Assembly (NCBI GenBank): GCA_036271315.1
Contig: DATBAV010000004.1
Span: forward strand, 1-13,867
From: VRUE01 sp036271315
Lineage (GTDB): Bacteria; Actinomycetota; Thermoleophilia; Solirubrobacterales; 70-9
Direction of reading: 5' to 3'
Length of the DNA: 13,867 nt
Part shown: positions 5,026 to 12,002 of the stretch, one piece after another
How positions within the stretch are numbered: the first letter of the stretch is position 1
How the letters are laid out: the number at the start of each line of letters is the position of its first letter
Position numbers and translations under genes: made by a program
Notes under the pieces: generated by a model
What the model was told of the DNA's origin: nothing
Databases searched by the model: none
The model's input: only the letters and a program-made list of their open reading frames with translations

Positions 5026-6585
5026 ATGGAACAGGTAAAGCTCTACGACACCACCCTGCGGGACGGCATGGGTGGACAGGGAATGTCGCTCTCGGTGGGC
5101 GAGAAGCTCAAGGTCGTCCAGGCCCTTGACGACCTCGGCGTCCACTTCATCGAGGCCGGTTTTCCCAGCTCCAACCCGAAGGAGGCGGAGCTCTTCGAGC
5201 TGCTCGCCGAGCTGGATCTGAAAAAAGCGACGATCGCCGCCTTCGGCATGACTCGGCGCCGCGACGTCGCCGTCGAGGACGATCCCGCCCTTGGGGTTCT
5301 GGTCGAGAGCTTCGCGCCCGTCGTCTGCCTGGTCGGCAAGAGCTGGCGCCTGCACGTCGACAAGGTGATCAAGGTCTCGGCCGAGGAGAACCTGGCGATG
5401 ATCGCCGACTCGATCGCCTTTTTGAGCGCCGAGGGCAAGCGGCCGGTCTTCGACGCCGAGCACTTCTTCGATGGCTACCGCGACGACGCCGCCTACGCGC
5501 TCGAGTGCGTGCGTGTCGCCGCCGAGGCGGGGGCCGAGAACGTCACCCTCTGCGACACCAACGGGGGCAGCCTGCCGGCCTTCGTGGCCGAGGCGGCGGC
5601 GGCCGTCGCCGCTGAGCTGGCCGGCAAGGCCGAGCTCGGCATCCACACCCACAACGACGCCGAGTGCGCGGTCGCCAACTCGCTCGCGGCGGTCGAATCC
5701 GGCGCCCGCCTCGTCCAGGGTTGCGTCAATGGCTACGGCGAGCGCTGCGGCAATGCCAACCTCGCTTCGATCCTACCGGCGCTGCAGCTGAAGATGGGCT
5801 TCGACGTGGTCAGCCCCGAGCAGCTGGCGAGCCTGACTCCGACCTCGCACTATCTCGACGAGCTCTGCAACATGACGCCGAACCCCGATCGGGCCTACGT
5901 CGGGCGCAACGCCTTCGCCCACAAGGCCGGCATGCACGCGGCCGGGGTCGCCGCCGACGCCCGCACCTTCGAGCACCTCGAGCCGGGCCAGGTCGGCAAC
6001 GAGCGCGACATCCTCGCCTCCGAGCTCTCCGGCAAGGCGACGATCCGCAGCGCTGCCGAGCGGGCCGGCCTCGAGCTCGACGACGGGGCCGCGAGCGGGG
6101 CGGTCGAGCAGCTCAAGCAGCGCGAGCACCGCGGCTACCACTACGAGGCGGCGCAGGCTTCCTTCGAGCTGCTGCTGCGGCGCGAGGCCGGGGCCTACAA
6201 GCCGCTCTTCGAGCTGGAGAGCTTCCGCGTCACAACCGAGAAGCGCGAGGGAAGCCGGGTCGAAACCGAGGCGACGATCAAGGTCGTCGTCGACGGCGAG
6301 CGCTACGTCGAGGTGGCCGAGGGCAACGGTCCGGTCAACGCTCTGGACAAGGCCCTGCGCGCCGCAATCGGCGCTCGCCACCCGCACCTCGCCGACGTCG
6401 AGCTGACCAACTACAAGGTGCGCATCCTCGACGAGAACCACGGCACCGGGGCCGTGACCCGCGTCCTGCTCGACTCCACCGACGGCCAGCGCGAGTGGGG
6501 CACGATCGGCGTCTCGGAGAACATCATCGAGGCCTCTTGGGAGGCACTGGTCGACTCGCTCGCCTACGCGTTCCAAGGCCGATGA
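5026..6585 (+). CDS. cimA: (R)-citramalate synthase (CimA type)
   Basis: 519 aa, the length of the long CimA family, related to LeuA. It condenses pyruvate and acetyl-CoA to citramalate, the first step of threonine-independent isoleucine synthesis. The N-terminal HMGL-like TIM barrel (about 4-275) has YDTTLRDG (7-14, catalytic Arg12-Asp13), the metal-binding HTHND (207-211) and NGYGERCGNANL (235-246). GKSWRLHV (104-111) and DAEHFFDGY (143-151) are marks I associate with CimA rather than LeuA. Residues ~395-519 form the LeuA-type C-terminal dimer/allosteric domain, usually the site of end-product feedback. GAAAGG (5014-5019) lies 6 nt before ATG 5026. The stop TGA overlaps the next gene's ATG (ATGA). 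One oddity: the usual LRDGxQ is LRDGMGGQ here. Alternative: a LeuA paralogue; the neighbours suit either. Confidence 0.9.
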   Translation: MEQVKLYDTTLRDGMGGQGMSLSVGEKLKVVQALDDLGVHFIEAGFPSSNPKEAELFELLAELDLKKATIAAFGMTRRRDVAVEDDPALGVLVESFAPVVCLVGKSWRLHVDKVIKVSAEENLAMIADSIAFLSAEGKRPVFDAEHFFDGYRDDAAYALECVRVAAEAGAENVTLCDTNGGSLPAFVAEAAAAVAAELAGKAELGIHTHNDAECAVANSLAAVESGARLVQGCVNGYGERCGNANLASILPALQLKMGFDVVSPEQLASLTPTSHYLDELCNMTPNPDRAYVGRNAFAHKAGMHAAGVAADARTFEHLEPGQVGNERDILASELSGKATIRSAAERAGLELDDGAASGAVEQLKQREHRGYHYEAAQASFELLLRREAGAYKPLFELESFRVTTEKREGSRVETEATIKVVVDGERYVEVAEGNGPVNALDKALRAAIGARHPHLADVELTNYKVRILDENHGTGAVTRVLLDSTDGQREWGTIGVSENIIEASWEALVDSLAYAFQGR

Positions 6586-7694
6586 GCGAGCCGATCCCGC
6601 TGGCAAAGCCGGAGCTGGGCGCCCGCGAGGAGGAGCTCGTGCTCGAGGTGCTGCGCTCGGGCCGGCTCTCGCTGGGGCCGACGGGCGAGCGCTTCGAGCG
6701 CGCCTTCGCCGAGTGGCTTGGGGTCGAGGATGCGGTTGCCGTCTCCAGCGGCACGACCGGCCTGCACCTCGGCGTGCGGGCGCTTGGCTGGGGCCCTGGC
6801 GACGAGGTCCTGACCAGCCCCTTCAGCTTCGTCGCCTCGGCCAACTGCCTGCTGTACGAGGGTGTGCGGCCGGTCTTCTGCGACGTCGACCCGGTCACGC
6901 TCAACCTCGACCCGGAGGCAGCGGCCGCCGCGGTCGGCGAGCGCACCGCCGGGATCCTGCCGGTCCACATCTTTGGCTACCCGGCCGCGATGCCGGAGCT
7001 GGAGGCGTTGGGCGCCAAGCACGATCTCGGCCTGCTCGAGGACGCTTGCGAGGCGCTCGGCGCGGTCGACTCCGAGGGCCGCAACGTCGGCTCCAGGGGC
7101 CACCTGGCCACCTTCGCCTTCTACGCCAACAAGCAGATGACCACGGGGGAGGGGGGCATGGTCGTTCCCGCCGACGCGGCAGCGGCGGACCGCTTGCGCA
7201 GCGAGCGCAACCAGGGCCGCGCCGCCGACATGGGCTGGCTCGATCATGGCGGTCTCGGCTTCAACTATCGGCTCTCCGACGTCGCCGCCGCGCTCGGGGT
7301 CGCCCAGGTCGAGCGGCTCGGGGCGATGCTGGCGGAGCGCTCCCGCGTCGCGGCGCTCTACGCCGATGGTCTCGCCGCCCTGGAGGGCGTCGAGACGCCG
7401 ATCGCCGGCCGCGGCAGCGAGCGCCGCAGCTGGTTCGTCTACCCGGTGCGGCTGGCGGCGGAGATCGACCGCGACCGGACGATCGCCCGGCTCGCCGAGC
7501 GCGAGGTCGCCAGCAAGGCCTACCTGCCCTGCATCCACCTCTTCCCGCAGCTGCGCGAGCTCGGTTACGGCGAGGGCCAGTTCCCGGTCGCCGAAGCGGC
7601 CTCCGCGCACTCGCTGGCATTGCCCTTCTTCCCGGCGATGAGCGAGTCCCAGGTGGCAAGGGTGTGCGAGGCTCTCGCCGAATCCATCCGCTGA
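6582..7694 (+). CDS. DegT/DnrJ/EryC1/StrS-family PLP aminotransferase
   Basis: 370 aa, fold-type I aminotransferase of the family best known for sugar-nucleotide amination. The start ATG 6582 overlaps the cimA stop and gives the family N-terminus IPLAKPELG...LRSGRLSLGP. AVSSGTTGLHLGVRALG (53-69) is the cofactor-phosphate region. LLEDACEALGA (about 154-164) carries the aspartate that contacts the PLP nitrogen. YANKQMTTGEGGMV carries the Schiff-base Lys184. NYRLSDVAAALG is the family's interface motif. A short AAGG (6575-6578) is the only Shine-Dalgarno-like sequence, so coupling to cimA is likely. No sugar-pathway gene (epimerase, nucleotidyl- or glycosyltransferase) is near, so its substrate cannot be told. 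It could serve a cell-envelope sugar, or be an amino-acid aminotransferase recruited to this operon. Confidence 0.9.
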   Translation: MSEPIPLAKPELGAREEELVLEVLRSGRLSLGPTGERFERAFAEWLGVEDAVAVSSGTTGLHLGVRALGWGPGDEVLTSPFSFVASANCLLYEGVRPVFCDVDPVTLNLDPEAAAAAVGERTAGILPVHIFGYPAAMPELEALGAKHDLGLLEDACEALGAVDSEGRNVGSRGHLATFAFYANKQMTTGEGGMVVPADAAAADRLRSERNQGRAADMGWLDHGGLGFNYRLSDVAAALGVAQVERLGAMLAERSRVAALYADGLAALEGVETPIAGRGSERRSWFVYPVRLAAEIDRDRTIARLAEREVASKAYLPCIHLFPQLRELGYGEGQFPVAEAASAHSLALPFFPAMSESQVARVCEALAESIR

Positions 7695-9085
7695 TGTCTC
7701 GCTTCCGCAAAGACCCAGACCCCCGCTTCTGGCGGATCAACCGCTCGATCGAGTTCGATTGGCGGCTGGCCCCCTACGACATCGATCAGTCGCAGGCGCA
7801 CGCTCGCGGCCTGCGTGAGATCGGCGTCCTCGACGGCGACGAGCTGGAGCAGATCGACGCCGGGCTGGAGCGGGTCCGTGCCCGCATGGGCGAGCACGGC
7901 TTTCAGTTCGAGGATGCCGACGAGGACATCCACATGGCGGTCGAGCGCCTGCTCGGCGAGGAGATCGGGCCGCTGGCCGGCAAGCTGCACACCGGCCGCT
8001 CGCGCAACGACCAGGTCGCCACCGACGTGGCGATGGTCGTGCAGGCTCACTCGCTGCGCGCGATCGAGTTCGCTGGCGAGGCGATGGAGCGGCTCCTGGA
8101 GCTGGCAAAGAGCCACCGCGACTGGCCGATGCCCGGCTACACCCACCTGCAGCGAGCCCAGCCGGTCTACCTCGGCCACCACCTGCTCGCTTACTTCTGG
8201 ATGCTCGCCCGCGACGTTCTGCGCTTCCAGTTCGCCCTCGACAGCGCCTCGGTGATGCCGCTCGGCTCCGGCGCCCTGGCCGGGGTCAACTGGGAGATCG
8301 ACCGCAACGCCGTCGCCGGCGACCTCGGTTTCGAGCACGTCAGCCACAACTCGATCGACGGCGCCTCCAACCGCGACTTCGTCCTCGACTACCTGGCGGC
8401 CGCCTCGACCTGCGCCATGCACCTCTCCCGCCTCGGCTCGGAGATCGTCATCTGGAGCTCGACCGAGTTCGGCTTCTGCGAGCTCGACGAGTCCTTCTCC
8501 TCGGGCTCCTCGATCATGCCGCAGAAGAAGAACCCCGACTCGGCCGAGCTGCTGCGCGCCAAGAGCCCCCGGGTCGCCGCCAGCTACGCCACCCTGCTGG
8601 GGACGATGCACGCCCTGCCGCTGACCTACGGCAAGGACATGCAGGAGGACAAGGAGCCGCTCTTCGACGCGATCGACACGATCGAGTCCTGCCTCGACGC
8701 GACCGAGGGAATGCTGGCCGGGATCGAGTTCGACCGCGAGCGCCTCGAGGCCGCTTCGGGCGACGAGATGCTGGCGGCGACCGAGGTCGCCGACCTGCTG
8801 GTGCGGCGGGGAGTGCCCTTCCGCGAGGCCCATGGCATCGTCGGTGGCCTGGTCCGCGATGCGGTCGAGCAGGGCAAGTCGCTCTCCGAGCTCAGCGAGG
8901 CCGAGCTGAAGCAGCGCTCGGAGCACCTCGACGGCTCCTTCTACGAGGTCCTGCGGCGCAGCAGCTGGCTCGAGTCGAAGCGAATCGAGGGCGGTACCTC
9001 CTCGAGCGCGCTTGCGGTGCAGATCGAGCAGGCCGGCAATGCCCTTGCCGCGGTCAAGGCGAGGGCGCTCGAAGAGCGCTCGTGA
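7694..9085 (+). CDS. argH: Argininosuccinate lyase (ArgH)
   Basis: 463 aa, the normal length. It cleaves argininosuccinate to arginine and fumarate, the last step of arginine synthesis, as a cytosolic homotetramer of the fumarase/aspartase superfamily. Signature GSSIMPQKKNP is at residues 271-281, in the mobile loop that bears the catalytic serine of the superfamily. Also seen are DEDIHMAVERLLGEEIG, KLHTGRSRNDQVATD, GYTHLQRAQPV (containing the superfamily THLQ region), and LTYGKDMQEDKE. ATG 7694 overlaps the stop of the aminotransferase gene (TGATG), so translation is probably coupled. The N-terminus is a little divergent (RFRKDPDPRFWRINRSIEFDWRLAPYDID), but the core is complete. No other arginine gene is in the window; argH is therefore separated from argG here, at least within this view. 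Confidence 0.96.
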   Translation: MSRFRKDPDPRFWRINRSIEFDWRLAPYDIDQSQAHARGLREIGVLDGDELEQIDAGLERVRARMGEHGFQFEDADEDIHMAVERLLGEEIGPLAGKLHTGRSRNDQVATDVAMVVQAHSLRAIEFAGEAMERLLELAKSHRDWPMPGYTHLQRAQPVYLGHHLLAYFWMLARDVLRFQFALDSASVMPLGSGALAGVNWEIDRNAVAGDLGFEHVSHNSIDGASNRDFVLDYLAAASTCAMHLSRLGSEIVIWSSTEFGFCELDESFSSGSSIMPQKKNPDSAELLRAKSPRVAASYATLLGTMHALPLTYGKDMQEDKEPLFDAIDTIESCLDATEGMLAGIEFDRERLEAASGDEMLAATEVADLLVRRGVPFREAHGIVGGLVRDAVEQGKSLSELSEAELKQRSEHLDGSFYEVLRRSSWLESKRIEGGTSSSALAVQIEQAGNALAAVKARALEERS

Positions 9086-9681
9086 GCAGGACCGGGGCCG
9101 CCGCCGGCGAGCGCCTCGGAGTGGAGTTCTTCGATCGCTCGGTTCACCTCGTCGCCCGCGAGCTGATCGGCTGCAGGCTCTTCTTTGCCGGCTGCGGCGG
9201 CGTCATCGTCGAGACCGAGAGCTACGAGCGCGACGATCCAGCCTGTCACGCCTATGTCGGTCTGACCGATCGCACCGAGGTTCTCTTCGGCCCGCCCGGG
9301 CGGGCCTACGTCTACCTCTCCTACGGCATCCACAGCCTGCTCAACTTCGTCGCCGAACCCGAGGGCGAGGCGGCGGCCGTGCTGATCCGGGCGCTGCAGC
9401 CGACGGCCAGGCTGGAGCAGATGAGAGAGCGCAGGGGGGAGCGGTCCGACCGCGAGCTCTGCTCGGGACCAGGCAAGCTGACCGAGGCTCTGGGGATTGG
9501 CCTCGAGCAAAACGAGGCCGACCTCAGTCGCGACCCGTTCCTGATCCTGCCGCCGGAGCCAGGCTCCGCCCCCGAGGTCCTCACCGGCCCCCGGATCGGC
9601 ATCACCAAAGCGGTCGAGCGGCCCTGGCGCTTTGCCGCCGCCGACAGCCCCTACGTCTCGAAGCCGGCTATCCGGCGGTGA
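9082..9681 (+). CDS. 3-methyladenine DNA glycosylase, AAG/MPG family
   Basis: 199 aa, typical of bacterial homologues of human AAG. It flips alkylated purines out of DNA and hydrolyses the glycosidic bond to start base-excision repair. VETESY (43-48) carries Glu46, which corresponds to catalytic Glu125 of the human enzyme, and Tyr48, matching the intercalation-wall Tyr127. His56 in ACHAY matches His136. YVYLSYGIHSLLN (76-88) carries Tyr78, Tyr81 and Asn88, matching Tyr159, Tyr162 and Asn169. CSGPGKLTEALGI and TGPRIGITKAVERPWRF complete the family pattern. The start is GTG 9082, overlapping the argH stop (GTGA), and no other start fits as well. It is the last gene of the operon and overlaps the convergent penicillin-binding protein gene by 14 nt. 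Why a repair enzyme ends an amino-acid operon is unclear. Confidence 0.93.
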   Translation: MSRTGAAAGERLGVEFFDRSVHLVARELIGCRLFFAGCGGVIVETESYERDDPACHAYVGLTDRTEVLFGPPGRAYVYLSYGIHSLLNFVAEPEGEAAAVLIRALQPTARLEQMRERRGERSDRELCSGPGKLTEALGIGLEQNEADLSRDPFLILPPEPGSAPEVLTGPRIGITKAVERPWRFAAADSPYVSKPAIRR

Positions 9682-11935
9682 CGCCGCCGCCGCTCGATGG
9701 AGCGGCGGGTTCGGCGGGAGTCGGTTCCACCGGTTCGGCTGGTTCGGCGGCTTCCGGCGCTTCTTCTTCCGGGGCCGGTTCGCTCGGTTCGCTGGCTTCG
9801 GTTTCCGGCGCCGTTTCGGTTTCTTCCGAGCTTTCGGGCGGGGTGTAGGTCGAGCCTTCGGATGAGGAGGACGAGTCTGCGCCGCCTTTACTGGCCTTCT
9901 TTTCCTTGGCTTCGGCGGCGCGTTCGGCCTTGATTTCCTCCCAGGCCGAGATCACGCTGGCCCAGATCAGCGCTGGGAAGGTGCCACCCATCACCGGGCC
10001 GCCGTTGTAGAGCGTCGTCATCGGCGTCGTCGTGTCGGCATAGCCGACCCAGACGCAGGCTGTCACTTCGTCTTCGACTCCGCCGCAGAACCAGGCGTCG
10101 CCGTTGTTCTCGGTCGTGCCCGTCTTGCCCCACTGCCCCGAGTGGCCGATCTGGGCGTTGGTGCCGGTGCCGCTGCTGACCACCGTTTCGAGGATGCTCT
10201 TCGCTTCTTCGGCGACACCTTCGGGGATCACCGGAGTGTGGATCGAGTCGTTGTCGCCGTCCTTGATCGTGTGGCCATCGTGGTCGGTGACCTGGGTGTA
10301 GGCGACCGGGCTGTCGCCGGGCCGCGGGGCCAGGGTGCCGCTGACCCGGTCGCCGTTGTTGCCGATCGTCGAGTAAGCGTAGGTCCAGCCCAGAGGCGTC
10401 ACCCCGTCTTCGAGCCCGCCGAGCACCATCGAGGGGTTGGTCGAGATCGGATCCTCATAGCCCGCCTTGTGGATCGTCGCGGCGATCGAGTGGGTGCGGT
10501 CCTGGATCGTCTTGCCTTTCAGCGCTTCGAGGCCGAGCTGGGCATAGATCGAGTTGTCGGAATAGGTGGTCGCGCAGATGATGTCGCAGGAGCCGAGGTA
10601 GGAGTCCTCGTCGTTGTTCACTTCGAAGACTTCCTGGCCGTGCTTGCCGTAGTGGATGTACTGGGGCGCCGATTCGAAGGTCGTGTAGGGGGAGATGCCC
10701 TCCTCCAGTGCCGTGATCAGCGTGAAGGGCTTGATCGAGGAGCCGGGCTGGCGGTGGCCCTGGGTGGCGAGGTTGAAGGGCTTGGTTTCGAAGTTGGGCC
10801 CTCCTACCATCGCCTTGACCCCGGCGTTCTTGTTGTCGAGCACGACCACGGAGGCCGTTGCGGGCGAGTAGCCGAGGTATGAGTTGACCGCTTCTTCGGC
10901 CGCTTCCTGGAGGCGCAGGTCGAGAGTCGACTTCACTTTCAGGCCACCGAAGAAGGTCTTCGAGGCGCCGTAGCGTTCGACCAGCTGCTGGCGCAGCCAA
11001 GCGGTGAAGTAGGGGGCCTTCGATTCGAGTTTGGGAGGTGAGATGTCGCTGGGCGACGGCAGCGCCTGCTGGCGACCTTCGGCGTACTGCTGCTGGGTTA
11101 TGTATCCCTGTTCGAGCATCTTTTCCAGCACCAGGTTGCGGCGGCCGAGGGCGTTTTCGGGGTAGACCTTGGGGTCGAAGGCCGAGGGCGAGGCGATGAT
11201 CGCCGCCAGGGTCGCCGCCTCCCAGGGCTCGAGCACCGAGGCGCAGGGCTCGGCCGGGGTGCCGCAGCCGGGGTGGGCGCTGCCGAAGTAGGTGCGGGCC
11301 GCCGCCTCGATCCCGTAGGCGCCCTCGCCGAAGTAGATCGTGTTGAGGTACTCGGTGAGGATTTTGTCCTTGGTCCAGTGGCGCTCGAGCCGGTAGGCCA
11401 GGGCCGCCTCGCGGAACTTCTCCAGAACCGTGCGGCTGCCTTCGGCTTCGAGCGCGTTCTTGACGAACTGCTCGGTGATCGTCGAGGCGCCCTGCTGGGC
11501 GCTCTGGCTGAGCACGTCCTTGATTAGGGCGCGGGCGATGCCCTGGAAGTCGACCCCGCTGTGTTCGTAGAAACGCGAGTCCTCGATCGAGACCACCGCG
11601 TTCTTGATGTTGGGCGAGATCTGGCCCGAGGTGAGCAGGATCTTGTTCTGATCGCTGGTCAGGGTGCCGATCGGCTTGCCCGAGGCGTCGTAGACCTCGC
11701 TGTTCTTCGAGGCCTTGTATTGGGCGAAGTTGTAGATCGCCGGCAGGTCCTGTGAGACAGCGGCCATCATCCCGAAGATCATCGAGACCAGGGCGAGGAC
11801 GGCGAGGCCGAGCAGGACGAAAAGGATGCGCAGCTTCTTCAAGCGCGGCTTGCGCTTGCTCTCAGCGGGGGCCGGCGGCGTTGGCGGCGGAACATCGCCA
11901 CCCCGCCGGCGGGGCTTTAGTCGGAGGACTGCCAT
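9668..11935 (-). CDS. Class A (bifunctional) penicillin-binding protein, PBP1A type
   Basis: 755 aa. It polymerises lipid II and cross-links peptidoglycan on the outer face of the membrane. A basic cytoplasmic tail (1-35) is followed by one membrane anchor (about 36-60). The GT51 transglycosylase domain (about 75-260) has VSIEDSRFYEHSGVDFQG with catalytic Glu118 and GASTITEQFVKN, where the usual TQQ reads TEQ. The transpeptidase domain (about 340-670) has SxxK at Ser399-Lys402 (PGSSIKP), SDN at 459-461 and KTGT at 604-607. The tail (about 680-755) is Glu/Pro/Ser/Ala-rich and looks disordered. The start is fixed because an in-frame TAG directly precedes ATG 11935-11933. No good Shine-Dalgarno is seen. 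The gene is divergent from tyrS, and its 3' end overlaps the glycosylase gene by 14 nt. I give no symbol because ponA/mrcA usage varies. Confidence 0.95.
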   Translation of the reverse strand: MAVLRLKPRRRGGDVPPPTPPAPAESKRKPRLKKLRILFVLLGLAVLALVSMIFGMMAAVSQDLPAIYNFAQYKASKNSEVYDASGKPIGTLTSDQNKILLTSGQISPNIKNAVVSIEDSRFYEHSGVDFQGIARALIKDVLSQSAQQGASTITEQFVKNALEAEGSRTVLEKFREAALAYRLERHWTKDKILTEYLNTIYFGEGAYGIEAAARTYFGSAHPGCGTPAEPCASVLEPWEAATLAAIIASPSAFDPKVYPENALGRRNLVLEKMLEQGYITQQQYAEGRQQALPSPSDISPPKLESKAPYFTAWLRQQLVERYGASKTFFGGLKVKSTLDLRLQEAAEEAVNSYLGYSPATASVVVLDNKNAGVKAMVGGPNFETKPFNLATQGHRQPGSSIKPFTLITALEEGISPYTTFESAPQYIHYGKHGQEVFEVNNDEDSYLGSCDIICATTYSDNSIYAQLGLEALKGKTIQDRTHSIAATIHKAGYEDPISTNPSMVLGGLEDGVTPLGWTYAYSTIGNNGDRVSGTLAPRPGDSPVAYTQVTDHDGHTIKDGDNDSIHTPVIPEGVAEEAKSILETVVSSGTGTNAQIGHSGQWGKTGTTENNGDAWFCGGVEDEVTACVWVGYADTTTPMTTLYNGGPVMGGTFPALIWASVISAWEEIKAERAAEAKEKKASKGGADSSSSSEGSTYTPPESSEETETAPETEASEPSEPAPEEEAPEAAEPAEPVEPTPAEPAAPSSGGGVTAG
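9673..9689. terminator. Hairpin at the glycosylase / PBP convergent junction, possible bidirectional terminator
   Basis: CGGCGGT (9673-9679) pairs with GCCGCCG (9683-9689) around the loop GAC: 7 bp with one G-T. It straddles the glycosylase stop codon (9679-9681) and the last codons of the opposite PBP gene. No T-run follows on either strand. As the only strong structure between two convergent genes it may end both transcripts, but this is inference. Confidence 0.3.
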
Positions 11936-11985
11936 CTAAAGGCTCACGACTCGGCAGACGGCTCGGCCCGCCGAGCGGAGGCGGC

Positions 11986-11991
11986 AGTCTA
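11986..11991 (-). promoter_or_regulatory. Possible -10 element (TAGACT) for the PBP gene
   Basis: On the minus strand, 11991-11986 reads TAGACT, fitting TANNNT. A start about 7 nt on would give a 5' UTR of roughly 44 nt before the PBP ATG. It shares two bases with the opposite-strand tyrS -10. No clear -35 is found. Confidence 0.35.
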
Positions 11992-11995
11992 GCAT
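11990..11995 (+). promoter_or_regulatory. Possible -10 element (TAGCAT) for leaderless tyrS
   Basis: TAGCAT fits TANNNT and ends 7 nt before the GTG start of tyrS, the spacing expected if transcription begins at the start codon. No Shine-Dalgarno precedes tyrS in the 67-nt gap. No recognisable -35 is found. Confidence 0.4.
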
Positions 11996-12002
11996 TGGCG
12001 CT

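Noticed and set aside
5664..6581. Open frame on the + strand continuing upstream of the DegT gene inside cimA.
   Set aside because: It is Arg/Gly/Pro-rich out-of-frame translation of cimA. DegT family homology begins at ATG 6582.
6713..7693. Open frame running into argH from within the DegT gene.
   Set aside because: Only the part from ATG 7694 shows ArgH sequence; the rest is low-complexity shadow of the DegT gene.
7565..8926. Very long minus-strand open frame antisense to argH.
   Set aside because: High-GC codon bias leaves long antisense frames open. The translation has no motif, and the + strand is a complete argH.
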